From positions 372,001-436,000 of the forward strand of contig CAVRIT010000001.1 in NCBI GenBank assembly GCA_963721345.1: a stretch of DNA of 64,000 bases, written 5' to 3'. This document shows, piece after piece, positions 43,070-50,423 of this stretch (within the stretch, counting starts at the first letter, position 1; every line of letters starts with the position of its first letter). This DNA comes from JACDAN01 sp963721345 (GTDB taxonomy: Bacteria; Actinomycetota; Thermoleophilia; Gaiellales; Gaiellaceae). A program made the translations under genes and the position numbers. Under the pieces are notes generated by a model, which was given only the letters and a program-made list of their open reading frames with translations, did not search any database and was not told where the DNA came from.

Positions 43070-43501
43070 GTGTTCGTCCGTCTCGCCATGGTGATGGTCC
43101 TCGTCGTCCTCGTCGGGGCCCCGAGCGGAGGCGCAACGCCGAAGACGGACAGCAAGACGAAGACGAGCCGGTGGTTCTGGACCGAGGCAGGGCCGGCGCG
43201 CCGGGTCTTCACGATGCCCCAGCCGGCCGGTGTGGTGCTCCTGGCGCGGCTGACGACCACGCACGGAATCCGGGCATCCGTTGCGGCGACCGCCGTCCCA
43301 AGCCTGGCCGGTGTCCGTGTCATGAGCCACGGAAATCTCGGCGAACCATCTCCGTGCCGCCGGCGAGGCTCACTGATGGTCTGCACGCAGAGCGTGGAGC
43401 AGTGCCCGATGCCGAAGTCGGCCTGGCGCGTGCACCTCGTGAAAGCCGGCGGGCCGGCGGGCCTCGTGCGCTTCGACTTCGTCGTCGGGAAACCGCGGTA
43501 G
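43070..43501 (+). CDS. small secreted protein of unknown function
   Basis: A 143-aa protein with a signal peptide (RLAMVMVLVVLVGAPSGGA). The mature part has three Cys (SPCRRR, LMVCTQ, EQCPMP) and otherwise Val/Ala/Arg-rich strands. No family was recognised. It converges with the cyclase gene with 6 nt between the stops. Confidence 0.5.
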   Translation: MFVRLAMVMVLVVLVGAPSGGATPKTDSKTKTSRWFWTEAGPARRVFTMPQPAGVVLLARLTTTHGIRASVAATAVPSLAGVRVMSHGNLGEPSPCRRRGSLMVCTQSVEQCPMPKSAWRVHLVKAGGPAGLVRFDFVVGKPR

Positions 43502-43507
43502 GTCGCG

Positions 43508-46453
43508 CTAAGCGATCCGCGCGGTCGTCTCTTCGGGCACCGCGCCCGCGCGTAGCTCGCCCAGCCGCTCTTCGAACGCCACGACGTCGTCGACGCGGCC
43601 CCGCTCCTCGAGGAACTGGATCATCGCCTTCAGCGGCTCCGACAGGAACCGCGTGTATTCACTGCGCTCGAGGATCTCGAGCGACTCCCGTAGGAGCGCC
43701 TCGGCCTCGTCGTCGCGGCCCTGTGCGGCCCGCACGAGCGCGAGCGACTTGCGGGTCGAGGCCAGCGAGCTGACGTCCTGCGGCCCGACCGTCTCGACTG
43801 CTCTGATCGCATAGACCTCGGCCTCCTCGGTCTTGCCCTGCAGGAGCAGAGCCTCAGCGAGGCTGCGCTGCACCTCGCAGAGCGTCCCTCGGTCCTCGAG
43901 CGGCTTGAGGATGCGGATCCCCTCGCGGAAGAGCTTCTCCGCTTCCTCCGCGTCGCCCCGTCTCGCCACGAGCCGGCCGATTCGCATCACCGTGCGGGCG
44001 ATGTCGGTCGCCGCGCCGACCTCGGCGAACAGGTCCCGCGCCCGGCCGAACTCCGCGATCGCCTCCTCGTGACGGCCCCGGAATGCATCGAGCTCGCCGG
44101 CGTGCATGAACGCCTTGGCTCTCGCCGTGAGCGAGCCGCTCTCCTCCGCCAGCTCTTGCGCCCGCGCGATGATCGGCTCTGCCCGGTCACTGTCTCGCCT
44201 GGCCGTGTAGATGCCAGCAAGCGACAGCAGCGCCTCGCTCTCGAGATCCTGCCGGCCCAGCCGCCGCGCGATCTCGAGCTGCTCCTCGGCGTACTCCTCC
44301 GACTCGGTGAGCCGGCCACGCCACCAGGCGATCGTTTCCAGAACGCCCAGCGCATCGACCCGGCTCTCGTCTCCGTCGGCAACCTCGAGCGCCTTGCTCG
44401 CGAGCTCCTCCGCGCGACCGACGTCGGCGTCCCGCCGGAGTCTGACCTCGGCGAGCGCGGTGAGCGCGCGAGACTCGAGATCGCCGTTCCCCGCGGCGCG
44501 AGCGTCGACGAGCACCTCCTCCATCTCGGCGGAGACAATTGGGTAGTCGCTCATCCGCCACGCGGCGCGCGCAGCCTTGAAGCGCCGGTCGAGTGTCGGG
44601 TCAAGCTCCACCGACCGCTTGAGCAGCCGGCGGGCCGTCGCGTTCGCCTCGCGGGCCAGTGCGCGCCGGCCGGCCTTCTCCAGCGCTTCGGCAGCCTCCT
44701 CCGCAAGCTCTTGGGGCGGCGCCCCGTCGAGCTCCGCATGCAGCGCAGCAGCCTGGTCGAGGTGGTACGCCCGGACCTCCAGGAGCTCGTCGCCTGCCCG
44801 CTCCCCGAGCCACTCCGCGAAGCGGCGGTGATAGGAGGCGCGCGACGTCTTCGACAGCCCGCCGTAGGCGACCTCGCGGATCAGCACGTGCTTGAAGCGG
44901 TACGAGTCCTCGCCGCTGATCGTCGAGCGGGGCTCGTTGAGGATGAACTCACGCAGGAGCAGATCGTCGATCAGCGGCTCGAACTCTCCGTCGCCGGGCG
45001 CGCCGAGGTGCTCGACGGCGCCGGACCAGAACGTCCGGCCGACGACGGCGGCGCGCTGCAAGACGGACTTCTCGCCCTGTGGTAGATGGTCGATCCGCGC
45101 CGCGATCAGCGCCTGCAGCGTGTCCGGGATCCGCTCGACGGCCGCGCCGTTCGCCTCCGACAGCATCCGGATCGTCTCCTCGACGAACAGCGGGTTGCCC
45201 TCGGTCTTCTCGAGCAGCGCGCTTCTCGTGCCCGGCGGCAGGTCTCCGTCGTCGAGCAGCGCCTCGATCAGCGCCTCACTGTCGGCGTCGCTGAGCGGCT
45301 CGAGCTCGATCGCCGTCGCACGGACGCGCCCTCCGCCCCAGCCGGGCCTGATGTCGAGCAGCTCCGGCCGAGCAAGGCACAGGAGGAGCACCGGAACATT
45401 CCGCACCCATGTTCCGATGTGCTCGATCAGCTCGAGCAGCGGCTCCTCGGCCCAGTGGATGTCCTCGAAGACGAGCACGAGCGGCTGTGGTTGTGCGAGC
45501 TCCTCGGCCCAGGCGCGCGCGGCCCACGCAATCTCCTGTTGGTTCCGCTCGTCCTGAACCGCTTCGAGGACGCCGGACGCGAGGCCGAGCAGATCGGCGA
45601 CGGCCTCGTCGGGGCAGCAGTCGCGCAGCTTCTCGATGGCGTCGTCCAGGGGATCGTCGTCCGAGATGCCGGCGGCGACCTTGACCATGTCGGCGAGCGC
45701 CGAGTACGTCACGCCCTCGCCGTAGGGCAACGCCCGCCCGAAGAGGATCGTGGCCGAGTCGAGCGAGTCGATGAACTCGCGGGTGAGGCGGCTCTTGCCG
45801 ACACCCGGATCGCCGTACATCGTGAACAGGTGCGCGCGCCGATCGCGGACCGCACGGGCGTAGGTGTTCTGCAGCAGCTCGAGCTCGGCCTCGCGGCCGA
45901 CGAGCGGCGCGCGGAACTGCCGCGTGGCTTCCGTGCGCACCGCCGCAATCACGCGGTAGGCCCAGACAGGCGCGGTCAGTCCTTTGCCCTCGACCGGCCC
46001 CTCGTCGTCCACCTCGAAGCAACCAAGGGTGAGTCGATGCGCCGAAGGGCCCATCAGGATCGCGCCCGGTTCCGCCGCCTGCTGCAGCCGCGCCGCAACG
46101 TTGACGGCCTCTCCCGTGGCGAAGGTGGACTCCACGGCGTCGACGACCACCTCGCCCGACTCGATGCCGATCCGCGCCTCGAGCCCGAGCTCGGCGACGG
46201 ATTCCAGGATCGAGAGCGCGGCCCGAGTTGCGCGCTCGGCGTCGTCCTCGTGCGCCTGCGGCACGCCGAACGCCGCCATCACGGCGTCGCCGGCGAACTT
46301 CTCCACGATGCCGCCGTGCGTGACGACGCAGTGCTGCACGCGGTCGAAGTACTGCTGCACGCGCCGCCGCGCGACCTCTGGATCGGTGCCCGAAACGAGC
46401 GCCGTCGATCCGACGAGGTCCACGAAGAGGACCGTCGCAAGTTTGCGTTCCAC
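43508..46453 (-). CDS. class III nucleotide cyclase-AAA ATPase-TPR protein
   Basis: A protein of about 981 aa. The N-terminal cyclase domain has LFVDLVGSTAL (metal Asp), VEKFAGDAVMAAFG (second metal Asp) and GIESGEVV. A signal ATPase follows, with P-loop GDPGVGKS and Walker B-like LVLVFEDIHWAEEP. The last 400 residues are TPR-type repeats. This organisation is common in actinobacteria and probably couples cyclic-nucleotide synthesis to an ATP-dependent switch. GTG 46453 (VERKLATVLF) was chosen because a TACACT box lies 7 nt before it. Confidence 0.88.
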   Translation of the reverse strand: MERKLATVLFVDLVGSTALVSGTDPEVARRRVQQYFDRVQHCVVTHGGIVEKFAGDAVMAAFGVPQAHEDDAERATRAALSILESVAELGLEARIGIESGEVVVDAVESTFATGEAVNVAARLQQAAEPGAILMGPSAHRLTLGCFEVDDEGPVEGKGLTAPVWAYRVIAAVRTEATRQFRAPLVGREAELELLQNTYARAVRDRRAHLFTMYGDPGVGKSRLTREFIDSLDSATILFGRALPYGEGVTYSALADMVKVAAGISDDDPLDDAIEKLRDCCPDEAVADLLGLASGVLEAVQDERNQQEIAWAARAWAEELAQPQPLVLVFEDIHWAEEPLLELIEHIGTWVRNVPVLLLCLARPELLDIRPGWGGGRVRATAIELEPLSDADSEALIEALLDDGDLPPGTRSALLEKTEGNPLFVEETIRMLSEANGAAVERIPDTLQALIAARIDHLPQGEKSVLQRAAVVGRTFWSGAVEHLGAPGDGEFEPLIDDLLLREFILNEPRSTISGEDSYRFKHVLIREVAYGGLSKTSRASYHRRFAEWLGERAGDELLEVRAYHLDQAAALHAELDGAPPQELAEEAAEALEKAGRRALAREANATARRLLKRSVELDPTLDRRFKAARAAWRMSDYPIVSAEMEEVLVDARAAGNGDLESRALTALAEVRLRRDADVGRAEELASKALEVADGDESRVDALGVLETIAWWRGRLTESEEYAEEQLEIARRLGRQDLESEALLSLAGIYTARRDSDRAEPIIARAQELAEESGSLTARAKAFMHAGELDAFRGRHEEAIAEFGRARDLFAEVGAATDIARTVMRIGRLVARRGDAEEAEKLFREGIRILKPLEDRGTLCEVQRSLAEALLLQGKTEEAEVYAIRAVETVGPQDVSSLASTRKSLALVRAAQGRDDEAEALLRESLEILERSEYTRFLSEPLKAMIQFLEERGRVDDVVAFEERLGELRAGAVPEETTARIA

Positions 46454-46460
46454 GCCCACA

Positions 46461-46466
46461 AGTGTA
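46461..46466 (-). promoter_or_regulatory. -10 box TACACT of the cyclase-ATPase gene
   Basis: TACACT is 7 nt before GTG 46453 and only 1 nt before the alternative GTG 46459, which favours the shorter start. Confidence 0.45.
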
Positions 46467-46508
46467 GAAACGACCGGAGACGCCCAAAACGTCCCGAAAT
46501 CGGCCGGT

Positions 46509-46514
46509 TAGAGT
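46509..46514 (+). promoter_or_regulatory. -10 box TAGAGT of the phosphomannomutase gene
   Basis: TAGAGT is 6 nt before GTG 46521. It sits back-to-back with the cyclase promoter at 46461. Confidence 0.5.
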
Positions 46515-46520
46515 CCTGCC

Positions 46521-47864
46521 GTGATCGACCAGAAGGTCTTCAAGGCGTACGACGTCCGTGGGCTCTACCCCAGCGAGCTGGACGACGAGGGCGCCTACGC
46601 GATCGGCCGGGCATACGTCGAGGAGTTCGGCGCCCGGAGGATCGCCGTCGGACGCGACATGCGCCTCTCCTCCCCCACGATGGCTACCGCGACGATCCGG
46701 GGCGCAGTGGACGCCGGCGCCGAGGTTCTCGACCTCGGGCTCGTCGGCACCGAGATGCTCTATTTCGCCGTCGGACACCTGGAGCTCGACGGGGGCATCG
46801 AGGTCACCGCCTCGCACAACCCCAAGGAGTACACCGGGATGAAGATCGTGCGGCGCGGCGCACTGCCCGTCGGCGGCGAGTCGGGGTTGATGGAGATCCG
46901 CGACCGCGCGCTCAAAGGCTTCGGCGACCCGAGCGGCGCCGGTCGCGTCGAGGAAGTCGACATCTGGCCGGCCTATGTCGACCGTGTTCTCTCCTTCGTC
47001 GATCCCGCCGCGATCCGGTCGCTGAAAGTCGTGATCGACGCCGCAAACGGGATGGGAGGCGTGATGCTCCCTCCGGTAGTCGAGCGCCTCCCGCAGGTCG
47101 AGACCGTCCGGTGCTTCTTCGAGCCCGACGGGAGCTTCCCGAACCACGAGCCGAACCCCCTCCTCCCGGAGAACCGCGAGTTCATCGTCGAGCGGACGAC
47201 GACCGAAGGCGCCGACTTCGGCGTCGCATTCGACGGGGACGCCGACCGCTGCTTCTTCGTCGACGACAGCGGCGAGTTCGTGCCCGGCGACTTCGTGACG
47301 GCGCTCCTCGCCGAGGCGATCCTCGAGAAGGAGGCCGGCGGCAAGGTGATCTACGACGTGCGGGCGAGCTGGGCCGTTCCGGACACGATCGAACGAGCCG
47401 GTGGAGTGCCGCTGGTGAACCGCGTGGGCCATGCGTACATCAAGCACCGCATGCGCGAGGAGGACGCCGTCTTCGGCGGCGAGGTCTCGGGCCACTACTA
47501 CTTTCGCGACTTCTACCAGGCCGATTCCGGCGTGGTCCCGTTCCTGCTGCTGCTCGAGCTCGCCTCGAAGAGGGGCCAGAAGCTCTCGGAGATCCTGAAG
47601 CCGTTCCGCGAGCGCTACTTCATCACCGGCGAGCTGAACACACCCGTGCCCGACGTGGACACGAAGCTCCGGGAGCTCCAGGAGCGTTTCGGCGACGAGG
47701 GACAGGTCTCGCACCTGGACGGCGTCTCGGTCGAAGCCGAGGACTGGCATTTCAACGTGCGGCCGTCCAACACAGAGCCGCTGTTGCGGCTCAACCTCGA
47801 AGCGCGCTCGGAGGAGCTGATGGAGCGCAAGCGCGACGAGGTGCTCGACGTCATCCGTGCTTGA
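46521..47864 (+). CDS. phosphomannomutase/phosphoglucomutase
   Basis: A 447-aa alpha-D-phosphohexomutase. It has the phosphoserine loop VTASHNPKEY (active Ser), the metal loop FDGDADRC, the sugar loop GGEVSGHYYF and the phosphate-binding RPSNTEPLLR. It interconverts the 6- and 1-phosphates of mannose or glucose for polysaccharide and glycolipid synthesis. It overlaps the thioesterase gene by 8 nt. A -10 box 6 nt upstream supports GTG 46521. Confidence 0.93.
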   Translation: MIDQKVFKAYDVRGLYPSELDDEGAYAIGRAYVEEFGARRIAVGRDMRLSSPTMATATIRGAVDAGAEVLDLGLVGTEMLYFAVGHLELDGGIEVTASHNPKEYTGMKIVRRGALPVGGESGLMEIRDRALKGFGDPSGAGRVEEVDIWPAYVDRVLSFVDPAAIRSLKVVIDAANGMGGVMLPPVVERLPQVETVRCFFEPDGSFPNHEPNPLLPENREFIVERTTTEGADFGVAFDGDADRCFFVDDSGEFVPGDFVTALLAEAILEKEAGGKVIYDVRASWAVPDTIERAGGVPLVNRVGHAYIKHRMREEDAVFGGEVSGHYYFRDFYQADSGVVPFLLLLELASKRGQKLSEILKPFRERYFITGELNTPVPDVDTKLRELQERFGDEGQVSHLDGVSVEAEDWHFNVRPSNTEPLLRLNLEARSEELMERKRDEVLDVIRA

Positions 47865-48315
47865 GCCTGGGCGAGTCACAAACGAGAGGCCGCCGTTCAA
47901 GTTCTCGGCGCTGACACGCGTCGGGTTTTCGGACACCGACGCCCAGGGCATCGTCTACTACGGCCGGTACCTGCCCTACTTCGACTTGGCGCGGGTCGCG
48001 TACCACCGCCATCTGGACCTGCTCCGGACCAATCCGGACGAAGAGCGTCAGTTCGTGATGCGCGCGACGTCGGTCGAGTACCTGGCGCCGGCGAGGTTCG
48101 ACGACCCGATCGAGGTCTTCATCCGCATCCCGAGGATCGGCCGGACAAGCGTCACCTACGAGTTCGCCGCCTATCGCGCCGAGACCGAGCTCCTGATGGT
48201 GACCGCGCGGCAGACGCTTGTTCTCGTCGACCTCGACGAGCGAAAGGCGTGCGAGATCCCGGACTGGTATCGCGAGCGGATCAAGGGCTTCGAAGGCGAC
48301 GACCTAGATTCCTGA
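47857..48315 (+). CDS. 4-hydroxybenzoyl-CoA-type thioesterase (YbgC-like)
   Basis: A 152-aa hotdog-fold thioesterase. The catalytic helix region reads FSDTDAQGIVYYGRYLPYFDLARVAYHR, with the family Asp (SDTDA) and the Tyr/Asn-like turn. It hydrolyses an acyl-CoA thioester. It overlaps the mutase by 8 nt, so they are probably co-transcribed. A three-hairpin element follows its stop. Confidence 0.88.
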   Translation: MLEPGRVTNERPPFKFSALTRVGFSDTDAQGIVYYGRYLPYFDLARVAYHRHLDLLRTNPDEERQFVMRATSVEYLAPARFDDPIEVFIRIPRIGRTSVTYEFAAYRAETELLMVTARQTLVLVDLDERKACEIPDWYRERIKGFEGDDLDS

Positions 48316-48321
48316 TCCGCC

Positions 48322-48453
48322 GACGCGCGGGCTTGGCCCGCTCGTCCAGCGCGGAAGCTAGAGAAGGGAGCGCCGGCGAGGTACTGGGCCGCGCGCCGGC
48401 AAAGCCGGCGCCCGTGCTTCATACATTCGCCGAAAGTCGAGAGACTTTCGGCG
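48322..48453 (+). repeat. three-hairpin element, copy A
   Basis: Downstream of the thioesterase stop, the plus strand can fold into three hairpins. Hairpin 0 is 48322-48346 (10 of 11 pairs, loop TTG), hairpin 1 is 48393-48411 (8 bp, loop AAA) and hairpin 2 is 48428-48453 (11 bp closed by GAGA). Between them lie GAGAAGGGAG and GTGCTTCATACATTCG. Copies B (50271-50406) and C (55150-55280) keep the loops and linkers but change the stems in a base-paired manner. It looks like a structured RNA or repeat. Confidence 0.7.
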
Positions 48454-48454
48454 A

Positions 48455-48479
48455 GGAGTAGCGGCGCAGCCGCTACTCC
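48455..48479. terminator. 11-bp hairpin overlapping the TadG-like stop
   Basis: GGAGTAGCGGC and its complement flank a GCA loop. It lies between the convergent thioesterase and TadG-like genes and includes the last gene's stop codon. No T run follows on either strand. Confidence 0.5.
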
Positions 48480-49546
48480 ACTAGGGCGATGTCGTCGTCC
48501 GACGAAGGCCCGGTGCCGTTCATGCTGAAGCCGTAGCCGTTGACCTCGACGTGAAGGCCCTCGATCAGGCCGTTCAGGATCGAGTACTGGTCGCCGTTGA
48601 TCTTCACTCGCCCACGCGGGTGGAAGATCGTCCCCGTCCAGTTGAAGTTGTTGCCGTCGAGGATCAGCTCCTTCGTGCCGGTGGCGTAGAAGAGGAGGCC
48701 GTCCATGTACGGGGTAAAGCGCTGGTTGTCACCATTGACGATGATCTCCGGCGCGAGGACCGTGATGTTCCCGGTCTGGTTGTTTCCGTTCGCGATGAAC
48801 GATTCGGTCGCGCAGTAGACACCTGACGGGATCGTCTGCGGCGTCCGGTTGAACTCGAACTTCCTCGCCCGGAACGTGCAGGGGAACTCCGACTCGTAGT
48901 AGTAACGGGGCCACTCTTGGAGCTCGGGCTCGTGGATCGGCTCGTCGTCCCCGCCGAAGTCGACGCCCTCGCCGTTGACGTACGGCTCGCAGTCGTTCGG
49001 GCCACCTGCTCTCGCCCCGCCCGCGGTGAAGTTTTTGCCGTTCACCTTGAAGCTACCGTTGGAATGGATCCCGCCGTTGATGTTCATCTCGTCGCCGTTC
49101 GCGCCGAACCCGAATTCACTGCAGCGGCTGTCATAGGCGAAGATCGCGAGCGGCGCCGACGACGCCAGCTTCTGCGCGACGGCTCGCGCGGTTACGTCAA
49201 CGGTCGTGATGCCGAACAGGCGGAGGAAGAAGGTGTCCGCCTTGGTCTTGGCCTTCACCTCGAGCTTCCGGGGATTGCTGTCGTAGGGATTCGTGACCTC
49301 GGCCGTTGCTCCCGGAACGTTCTCGTCCACGTAGTCGGCGGCGACCGACCGAGCGGTGGCCGGCTTGCTCGGCAGCTCGGCGACTCCGGCGAGGGCGCCG
49401 AAGTCTGCGGCCGCCTGCACCTTGCGATCCTGGACGTACCAGGCCCCGACATCGACGACCATGCCGGCCATCCCGACGAGGACGGCCAGGAAGAGAATCG
49501 AGACGACGAGGGCCTGGCCGCGCTCGGCTGCGAACCGGCGCTTCAT
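48473..49546 (-). CDS. TadG-like pilus/secretion-associated protein
   Basis: A 357-aa protein. The N-terminus RRFAAERGQALVVSILFLAVLVGMAGMVVDVGAW is the TadE/TadG-like GQA...VDVG anchor helix. The remainder is exported: Asn/Gly-rich strands (NINGGIHSNGSFKVNGK, FIANGNNQTGNI) give a beta-helix-like surface. It belongs with type IVc (Tad) pilus or related envelope machinery. Its ATG overlaps the TadE-like stop by 4 nt. The ATPases TadA/TadB/TadC are not in the window. Confidence 0.75.
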   Translation of the reverse strand: MKRRFAAERGQALVVSILFLAVLVGMAGMVVDVGAWYVQDRKVQAAADFGALAGVAELPSKPATARSVAADYVDENVPGATAEVTNPYDSNPRKLEVKAKTKADTFFLRLFGITTVDVTARAVAQKLASSAPLAIFAYDSRCSEFGFGANGDEMNINGGIHSNGSFKVNGKNFTAGGARAGGPNDCEPYVNGEGVDFGGDDEPIHEPELQEWPRYYYESEFPCTFRARKFEFNRTPQTIPSGVYCATESFIANGNNQTGNITVLAPEIIVNGDNQRFTPYMDGLLFYATGTKELILDGNNFNWTGTIFHPRGRVKINGDQYSILNGLIEGLHVEVNGYGFSMNGTGPSSDDDIALVE

Positions 49547-49956
49547 TGGACCCTCGCGGTCGCCTCGAAGCTCAAGTTCCCTGACTTGAGGACGAGGCCG
49601 AAGACGTTGATCGTGTACGGGTAGTCGACGCGAACCTTCACGGGATCTCCCTTCCGCCAGGCGCCGCCGGGACTCACCTGGACGTCGACGTCGTCGGGGT
49701 CGAGCTGGGCGGTGCTGTCACGCGCGGCCTGTTCTGCCGCGGCGACAGGCGCCGGATCCTTGCGTGAGACGCTCGCTTTGCGCGCACCCGCGCGGGCGGC
49801 GTCGCTGACCTCGACGTAGTCGTTCATGACCATGCCGAACTGGAGGATCGCGAGCAGCACGAGCAGGAGCGGAGGCAGCGCAAGCACGAACTCCACGAGG
49901 GCCTGTCCGGCCTCGGCAGGGTTCGGTACGCGGCGGGTTCTCGGGCTTGGGGTCAA
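49543..49956 (-). CDS. TadE-like pseudopilin
   Basis: A 137-aa protein with the TadE motif AGQALVEFVLALPPLLLVLLAILQFG at residues 16-41, preceded by a short basic leader. VEVSDAARAGARKASVSRK follows, as usual in TadE/TadF minor pilins. It is the first gene of the two-gene Tad unit. The 467 nt upstream of it hold hairpins and element B, but no clear promoter was picked out. Confidence 0.8.
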   Translation of the reverse strand: MTPSPRTRRVPNPAEAGQALVEFVLALPPLLLVLLAILQFGMVMNDYVEVSDAARAGARKASVSRKDPAPVAAAEQAARDSTAQLDPDDVDVQVSPGGAWRKGDPVKVRVDYPYTINVFGLVLKSGNLSFEATARVQ

Positions 49957-50152
49957 GATGCGGCTCGCAGAGGCGCCGCCGCAGCGCCCGAAGTTCAGCT
50001 ACTAGGACACGTTGTCGCCGTCCCGAGACTCGCGCGCATCCCCTGAACGGGGATCTGCCCTCCTGTCAGCCGCGCGCCCACTCTTTCGAGTGGGCGCCGC
50101 AGCTTGCCCTCTCCCCCGACCACGTTGTAGTTAGGCGGCGGCGGGCGTCTAT

Positions 50153-50264
50153 CCCTCGTTCGAGGTAGCTCTCTCGTTCGAGGGATGATCCCCCAAAAGG
50201 GTGATTTCCCTCATTTGCAGGCCTTTTCCAGACCGCTCGAACCCCCGATTCCCTCGAACGAGGG
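50153..50264. promoter_or_regulatory. three CCCTCG-TT/AA-CGAGGG palindromes
   Basis: Palindromes occur at 50153-50166 (CCCTCGTTCGAGG), 50171-50184 (CTCTCGTTCGAGGG) and 50251-50264 (CCCTCGAACGAGGG). Spacing of the first two is 18 nt, close to two helical turns. They sit about 200-300 nt upstream of the TadE-like start. They may be operators for an unknown repressor; they are not the CGAAC-N4-GTTCG LexA box. Confidence 0.45.
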
Positions 50265-50270
50265 ACAGTC

Positions 50271-50406
50271 GCCGCGGAATGGGCTTTGCCCGTTCCGCCC
50301 ACAGCGGCCCCTTGAGAAGGAAGTCACGCCCAGATCCTGGGCCGCGCGATCGCGAAGCGATCGCGCGTGCTTCAAACACTCGGCGAAAGTCGTGAGACTT
50401 TCGCCG
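50271..50406 (+). repeat. three-hairpin element, copy B
   Basis: Plus-strand copy lying between relA/spoT (antisense to it) and the palindromes. Hairpin 0 reads GGAAtGGGC-TTT-GCCCgTTCC within a GCCGC/GCGGC outer stem. Hairpin 1 is 10 bp with a GAA loop. Hairpin 2 (50381-50406) is 11 bp with a GTGA loop. The linker GAGAAGGAAG (50314-50323) and GTGCTTCAAACACTCG match copies A and C. Confidence 0.7.
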
Positions 50407-50423
50407 AAGCGAGACGACGAGCG

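Larger units (their letters stand above)
49957..50423. other. 467-nt intergenic region rich in hairpins and palindromes
   Basis: No convincing gene. It contains a 10-bp hairpin at 50074-50097 (GCGCCCACTC arms, TTTC loop), a six-pair hairpin at 50037-50053, three palindromes of the CCCTCG/CGAGGG type at 50153, 50171 and 50251, and element B from 50271. It separates the start of the TadE-like gene (minus) from the end of relA/spoT (minus). Confidence 0.6.

Noticed and set aside
50153..50264. Palindromes considered as LexA SOS boxes
   Set aside because: They do not have the CGAAC-N4-GTTCG spacing.
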